NCBI RefSeq assembly: GCF_030159255.1
Contig: NZ_BSCT01000003.1
Span: forward strand, 310,001-374,000
Length of the DNA: 64,000 bases
Direction of reading: 5' to 3'
Source: Bradyrhizobium sp. SSBR45G
GTDB lineage: Bacteria > Pseudomonadota > Alphaproteobacteria > Rhizobiales > Xanthobacteraceae
Made by a program: the position numbers and the translations under genes. The stretch's first letter is position 1. Every line of letters begins with the position of its first letter. Below are positions 60,493 through 64,000 of the stretch, piece after piece. Below the pieces are notes generated by a model. The model saw nothing but the letters and a program-made list of their open reading frames with translations. It was not told the origin of the DNA and made no database searches.

Positions 60493-60930
60493 TTGTCGGG
60501 AGATCTGCTGCGTTTTGTCTTGCAACAGCCCCATCCCGATACGGGGGTGGACGAGGGGATCTTCCGCGCCGCCTATGGTCTCCAGAAAAACCCGAAGACG
60601 TCGTCGCAGGATCGCAAGGAGTTGGACGTTGTGCTGTCCTGGCTCGGGGCGAACCTCGCCGTGCCGCGCCGCTTCAATCGCAGCAAGTCGAAAGGATTTT
60701 ACCGCCGGAGGACGGCCGGAGTGTCGTGGCTCAAATCAACCGCTTATGAACATGTCAGCAAAATGCGCGAGCTCAGTGCCATTCTTGAACGGAACGGCAT
60801 CGGGGTCAGTCAGATCAGGACCGATAGGCCGGGCTATCTGGTCTTCGAGGACGAACACCAAGTCGTCGCCGAGCCGTTCCGCAGCGAGCCGTTGGTTCGG
60901 AAGCAAGCAGTCCGCAAACGTCTGACATGA
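60493..60930 (+). CDS. Conserved hypothetical protein, TTG start, coupled to TrmO-like gene
   Basis: A 145-aa protein whose TTG directly follows the TrmO-like stop codon, with GGCGAGGCGAG in front as ribosome site. Internal blocks VPRRFNRSKSKGFYRRRTAG and ISWLK-like GVSWLKSTAYEHVSKMRE, then GYLVFEDEHQVVAEPF, recall a family of uncharacterised rhizobial proteins ending in EDxHQVVAxPF. It is hydrophilic with no membrane segment. Function unknown. Confidence 0.68.
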   Translation: MSGDLLRFVLQQPHPDTGVDEGIFRAAYGLQKNPKTSSQDRKELDVVLSWLGANLAVPRRFNRSKSKGFYRRRTAGVSWLKSTAYEHVSKMRELSAILERNGIGVSQIRTDRPGYLVFEDEHQVVAEPFRSEPLVRKQAVRKRLT

Positions 60931-61017
60931 GCTATCGTGCTGGCGTAGCGTGAGCGAAGCCAGTTAGATGATTTGCATGTTGTCAGGACAAATCGACCGA
61001 CAGGCCGGTGGACAGGA

Positions 61018-61977
61018 ATGTCGAAAGTGAACAAGCGGCCACAGACGACCGTGACGGCTCTGGATGCCATTACCGCGGACCTCGTCGCCGTACTGGTGGC
61101 GGTGACGGACGGCGATCCCAGGATCATGACGATCGAGCACGAAGCGGCGCTGCCGAGTGGACCGTTTCAGTTCGGGCACCGCTCGCTGCAGATGGGCCTG
61201 CGCGCCTGGGTCGAGGCGCAGACCGGCCATCCGCTCGGCTATGTCGAGCAGCTCTACACTTTTGCCGACCGCGGTCGCAGCGGCGGTCCGGACGCGCCGC
61301 ACCGGATCTCGATCAGCTATCTCGGCCTCACCCGCGAGGAGGAGGGGCGCGAGGGCGCGGATGCGCAATGGTCATCCTGGTACGACTACTTCCCGTGGGA
61401 GGATCATCGCGATGGACCGCCGGCGATCCTGGCGAAGATCATCGCGCCGAAGCTCAAGGCCTGGGCGCGCGCCGCCGACGAGCCGGCGCTGCAGAAGACG
61501 AGGTGGCGCCGCGCCGCCATCACCTTCGGCCTCGACGGCCGCGAGTGGAATGAGGAGCTGGCGCTGCAGCGTTACGAGCTGCTGTATGAGGCCGCGCTGA
61601 TCCCGGAGAGCGTCCGTGACACGGGCGGCAGCGAGGCGATCGTGCCCGGCCGCGCGATGACCTCAGACCATCGCCGCATTCTCGCCACCGGGATCGCTCG
61701 GCTGCGCGCCAAGATCAAATATCGTCCGGTCGTGTTCGAGCTGATGCCGGACGAATTCACGTTGCTGCAACTGCAGCGCAGCGTCGAGGCGTTGGCTGGC
61801 CGGCTGGTCCACAAACAGAACTTCCGCCGCCTCATCGAGCAGCAGGAGCTCGTTGAAGAAACGGGGGCCATGGCCCCGGACACGATCGGGCGTCCGGCCA
61901 AGCTGTTTCGCTTTCGCCAGGGCGTGCTGGCCGAACGGGCCGTGGTCGGAACCAAGCTCCCGCTCTCGCGGTCGTGA
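61018..61977 (+). CDS. nadQ: NAD biosynthesis regulator NadQ-like (Nudix-related, COG4111 type)
   Basis: A 319-aa protein matching the alphaproteobacterial NAD-regulator type: a Nudix-like N-terminal domain (TIEHEAALPSGPFQFGHRSL, then EAQTGHPLGYVEQLYTFAD) without an intact Nudix box, and a C-terminal winged-helix region (PDEFTLLQLQRSVEALAG, then KQNFRRLIEQQELVEETG). Members repress nad genes and sense an NAD-related ligand. It lies directly upstream of nadA-nadB, and tandem operator-like boxes sit on the nadA promoter. The start is MSKVNKRPQ after GACAGGA. The NadQ name is by family memory. Confidence 0.72.
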   Translation: MSKVNKRPQTTVTALDAITADLVAVLVAVTDGDPRIMTIEHEAALPSGPFQFGHRSLQMGLRAWVEAQTGHPLGYVEQLYTFADRGRSGGPDAPHRISISYLGLTREEEGREGADAQWSSWYDYFPWEDHRDGPPAILAKIIAPKLKAWARAADEPALQKTRWRRAAITFGLDGREWNEELALQRYELLYEAALIPESVRDTGGSEAIVPGRAMTSDHRRILATGIARLRAKIKYRPVVFELMPDEFTLLQLQRSVEALAGRLVHKQNFRRLIEQQELVEETGAMAPDTIGRPAKLFRFRQGVLAERAVVGTKLPLSRS

Positions 61978-61987
61978 TCCCGCGCTC

Positions 61988-62019
61988 TTGACAAGACTTA
62001 TGCTCAGGATAAGTATAAT
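61988..62019 (+). promoter_or_regulatory. nadA promoter
   Basis: A perfect TTGACA (61988-61993) and TATAAT (62014-62019), though with a 20-base spacer; TAAGTA at 62010-62015 would give a better 16-base spacer. Either way the first operator box overlaps the -10 element, so binding there would repress. Confidence 0.55.
61998..62018. promoter_or_regulatory. NadQ-type operator box 1
   Basis: Box TTATGCTCAGGATAAGTATA plus one A, with inner arms ACTTAT/ATAAGT (61996-62001 and 62009-62014). It repeats 27 bases downstream with 17 of 21 positions identical, and covers the promoter spacer and -10. Confidence 0.6.
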
Positions 62020-62024
62020 CCATC

Positions 62025-62045
62025 TTATGCTCATGGAGAGTATAA
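62025..62045. promoter_or_regulatory. NadQ-type operator box 2, overlapping the nadA ribosome site
   Basis: TTATGCTCATGGAGAGTATA plus one A ends at the base before the nadA start codon and contains GGAGAG, the Shine-Dalgarno. Its arms TTATGCTC and GAGTATAA are inverted with one mismatch. Regulator binding here could also stall transcription elongation. Confidence 0.6.
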
Positions 62046-63032
62046 ATGGCCGAGCTTGTCCTGCCTGCGATTGCGCCGAATTCCGCGCTCTCTGACCGTC
62101 TGAGGCGGGTGATCCCGCCGCCGGAATGGGCGGTCTTCGAAGACGATGTCGAAGCCATCCTGGCGCTGAAGCGCCGGCGCAACGCCGTCGTGCTGGCGCA
62201 CAACTACCAGACGCCCGAGATCTTTCACGGCGTGGCCGATATCGTCGGCGACAGCCTGCTGCTGGCGCGCGAGGCGACCAAGGTCGATGCCGACATCATC
62301 GTGCTCGCCGGCGTGCACTTCATGGCGGAGACGGCCAAGCTGCTCAATCCCGACAAGACGGTGCTGATCCCCGACCTTGAGGCGGGATGCTCGCTGGCGG
62401 AGTCCATCACGGCCGAGGATGTCCGGTTGATGCGCGCGCGCCATCCCGGCGTCCCGGTCGTCGCCTACGTCAACACGTCGGTGGCGGTGAAGGCGGAGTC
62501 CGACATTTGCTGCACCTCCGGCAACGCGCTCGCGATCGTGGAGAAGCTCGGCGTCGATCACGTCATCATGCTGCCGGACGAATATCTCGCCCGCAACATC
62601 GCCGCCCAGACCAAGGTGAAGATCACGGCGTGGAAGGGCCATTGCGAGGTGCATGAGCTCTTCAGCGCCGAGGATGTCCGCACGCTGCGCGACAATCATC
62701 CCGGCGTCACCGTGCTCGCCCATCCCGAATGCCCGCCGGACGTGGTGGCCGAAGCCGATTTCGCCGGCTCCACGGCGGCGATGTCGGACTATGTCGGCGC
62801 GAAGCGTCCGGCGCGCGTCGTGCTGCTGACCGAATGCTCGATGAGCGACAATGTCGCCGTGATGTACCCCGACATCGAATTCGTCCGGCCCTGCAATCTG
62901 TGCCCGCACATGAAGCGGATCACCTTGAAGAACATCCGTCATGCGCTCGAGACCAACACGCATGAGGTCACGATCGATCCTGCCATGGCCGAGCGCGCAC
63001 GGCGCTCGGTGGAAAGGATGCTGGCGCTATGA
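62046..63032 (+). CDS. nadA: Quinolinate synthase
   Basis: A 328-aa [4Fe-4S] enzyme condensing iminoaspartate and dihydroxyacetone phosphate to quinolinate in de novo NAD synthesis. Cluster ligands: Cys115 ([11 protein letters not shown]), Cys200 (WKGHCEVH) and Cys286 or Cys283 in PCNLCPHMK. Other blocks: [46 protein letters not shown]. The ATG abuts the operator box and shares a four-base overlap with nadB. Confidence 0.96.
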   Translation: MAELVLPAIAPNSALSDRLRRVIPPPEWAVFEDDVEAILALKRRRNAVVLAHNYQTPEIFHGVADIVGDSLLLAREATKVDADIIVLAGVHFMAETAKLLNPDKTVLIPDLEAGCSLAESITAEDVRLMRARHPGVPVVAYVNTSVAVKAESDICCTSGNALAIVEKLGVDHVIMLPDEYLARNIAAQTKVKITAWKGHCEVHELFSAEDVRTLRDNHPGVTVLAHPECPPDVVAEADFAGSTAAMSDYVGAKRPARVVLLTECSMSDNVAVMYPDIEFVRPCNLCPHMKRITLKNIRHALETNTHEVTIDPAMAERARRSVERMLAL

Positions 63033-64000
63033 GCAACGATCTCGCTGAACTGATAGGCCGTCCGGTGATCATCGGCGGCGGCGCGGCCGGGCTGATGACC
63101 GCGCTTCACTTGGCTCCCGAACCCGTCGTGCTGCTGTCGAAGTCGCCGCTTGGCGCCGAGGCATCGAGCATGTGGGCGCAGGGCGGGCTGGCGGCTGCGG
63201 TCGGTGACGATGACGATCCCGCGCTGCATCTCGATGACACGATCGCAGCGGGCGCCGGCCTGTGCGACGAAGCCGCGGCGCGCCGCATCGTCAGCGCGGC
63301 GCCGGTCGCGGTCGAGCACCTCGCCCGGCTCGGCGTTGCGTTCGATCGCCACGCAGACGGGCGCTGGCGCCTGGGCCTGGAGGCTGCTCATGGCCGCAAC
63401 CGGATTGTCCACGCCACCGGCGACGGCACCGGACGCGAGATCATGCGCGCTCTGATCGCAGCCGTCAGGCGGTGTGCTTCCGTCACCTTGCTGGAAGGCG
63501 TCGAGGCGCGCCGGCTGATCGTGGAGGACAACGTGATCACCGGCGTGGTTGCGGTGCGCGGCGACGAGGCCGTGGTTCTCGCCACGACGCGCGTCGTGAT
63601 CGCCACCGGCGGCATCGGCGGACTGTTCCTCGACAGCACCAATCCATCCGGCTGTTTCGGGCAGGGCCTGGCGCTCGCGGCGCGGGCCGGGGCCGTGCTG
63701 TCCGATCTCGAATTCGTGCAGTTTCACCCCACCGCCTTCGACGGGCCGTCCCGTCCGCTGCCGCTGCTGACCGAGGCGATCCGTGGCGATGGTGCTGTGC
63801 TGATCGACGAGAGCGGCACGCGCTTCATGGCCGACGAGCCCGGCGCCGAACTGGCGCCGCGGGATATCGTCGCGCGTGCCGTATGGCGCCGCCGCGCGCA
63901 GGGCCACCGCGTGTTTCTCGATGCGCGAGAGAAGCCGGGCAAGGCGTTCGCGGCGCGCTATCCCGTGATCAGCGCGTTCTGCCGCATGGCCGGCATCGAC
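63029..64000 (+). CDS. nadB: L-aspartate oxidase, 3' end outside window
   Basis: The flavoenzyme that makes iminoaspartate for NadA. The frame is open from the ATGA overlap with nadA to the window end (324 codons, no stop), so it is truncated only by the edge. N-terminal FAD motif [16 protein letters not shown], then [41 protein letters not shown] and [10 protein letters not shown] are all typical; the capping domain Arg region [11 protein letters not shown] is near the edge. nadC probably follows. Confidence 0.95.
   Translation, partial: MSNDLAELIGRPVIIGGGAAGLMTALHLAPEPVVLLSKSPLGAEASSMWAQGGLAAAVGDDDDPALHLDDTIAAGAGLCDEAAARRIVSAAPVAVEHLARLGVAFDRHADGRWRLGLEAAHGRNRIVHATGDGTGREIMRALIAAVRRCASVTLLEGVEARRLIVEDNVITGVVAVRGDEAVVLATTRVVIATGGIGGLFLDSTNPSGCFGQGLALAARAGAVLSDLEFVQFHPTAFDGPSRPLPLLTEAIRGDGAVLIDESGTRFMADEPGAELAPRDIVARAVWRRRAQGHRVFLDAREKPGKAFAARYPVISAFCRMAGID

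Overview
The window is a high-GC alphaproteobacterial chromosome segment that fits Bradyrhizobium or a close relative. The evidence is the gene families (MipZ, a NadQ-like NAD regulator, phasin, ClpS/ClpA pair, DUF1489, Lin0512), the dense ATGA-coupled operons, and several palindromic intergenic repeats of the kind common in that genus. I saw no prophage, insertion sequence, CRISPR array, rRNA or tRNA gene. The genus call is inference from protein content, not a search result.

Layout. 1-8252: one long + strand operon with a three-subunit molybdenum hydroxylase (the first gene is cut by the window edge) followed by a complete branched-chain-amino-acid-type ABC importer. 8273-15212: eutC/eutB on the - strand, divergent from a 2-aminoethylphosphonate-type ABC importer plus a DeoR-family regulator. 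15213-16724: a Lin0512-family gene between repeat-rich spacers; the second spacer holds a strikingly structured RNA-like element. 16725-24511: a nucleotidyltransferase-like orphan, an SDR enzyme, a peroxiredoxin-like protein, a crotonase with the full 6-oxocamphor-hydrolase catalytic set and its divergent LysR regulator, a second LysR with a divergent NAD-dependent epimerase-like gene and a DUF4386 membrane protein, and a cupin-XRE regulator. 24720-27857: that regulator's divergent amidase-RidA-D-amino-acid-dehydrogenase-like cassette.

28120-38116 carries a small membrane protein, two polysaccharide deacetylases, MgtE, an HTH protein, an aldo/keto reductase, a TonB/TolA-like envelope protein, a glutathione S-transferase, a YidB-like protein and several conserved hypotheticals. 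38201-38365 is a large inverted repeat. 38439-50826 is core cell biology: panC, mipZ, an exported alpha/beta hydrolase, a J-domain membrane protein, a D,D-carboxypeptidase with a SPOR tail, a phasin with a readable promoter/operator, a Tad-type von Willebrand A protein, clpS and clpA. 50909-58750: TauE, an MFS exporter, a small cytochrome c, an AraC regulator divergent from a nitrilase, a lipoprotein, a selenoprotein-B-family reductase lacking the selenocysteine, and a lytic transglycosylase. 58860-64000: AzlCD, a TrmO-like protein, a hypothetical, then a NadQ-like regulator and nadA-nadB (nadB runs off the window) with tandem operator boxes directly in front of nadA.

The most interesting signals are the four-helix RNA-like repeat near 16042-16147, the tandem 21-bp boxes on the nadA promoter and start codon, the paired TGC-N3-GCA sites on the phasin promoter, and the oxocamphor-hydrolase-like crotonase.
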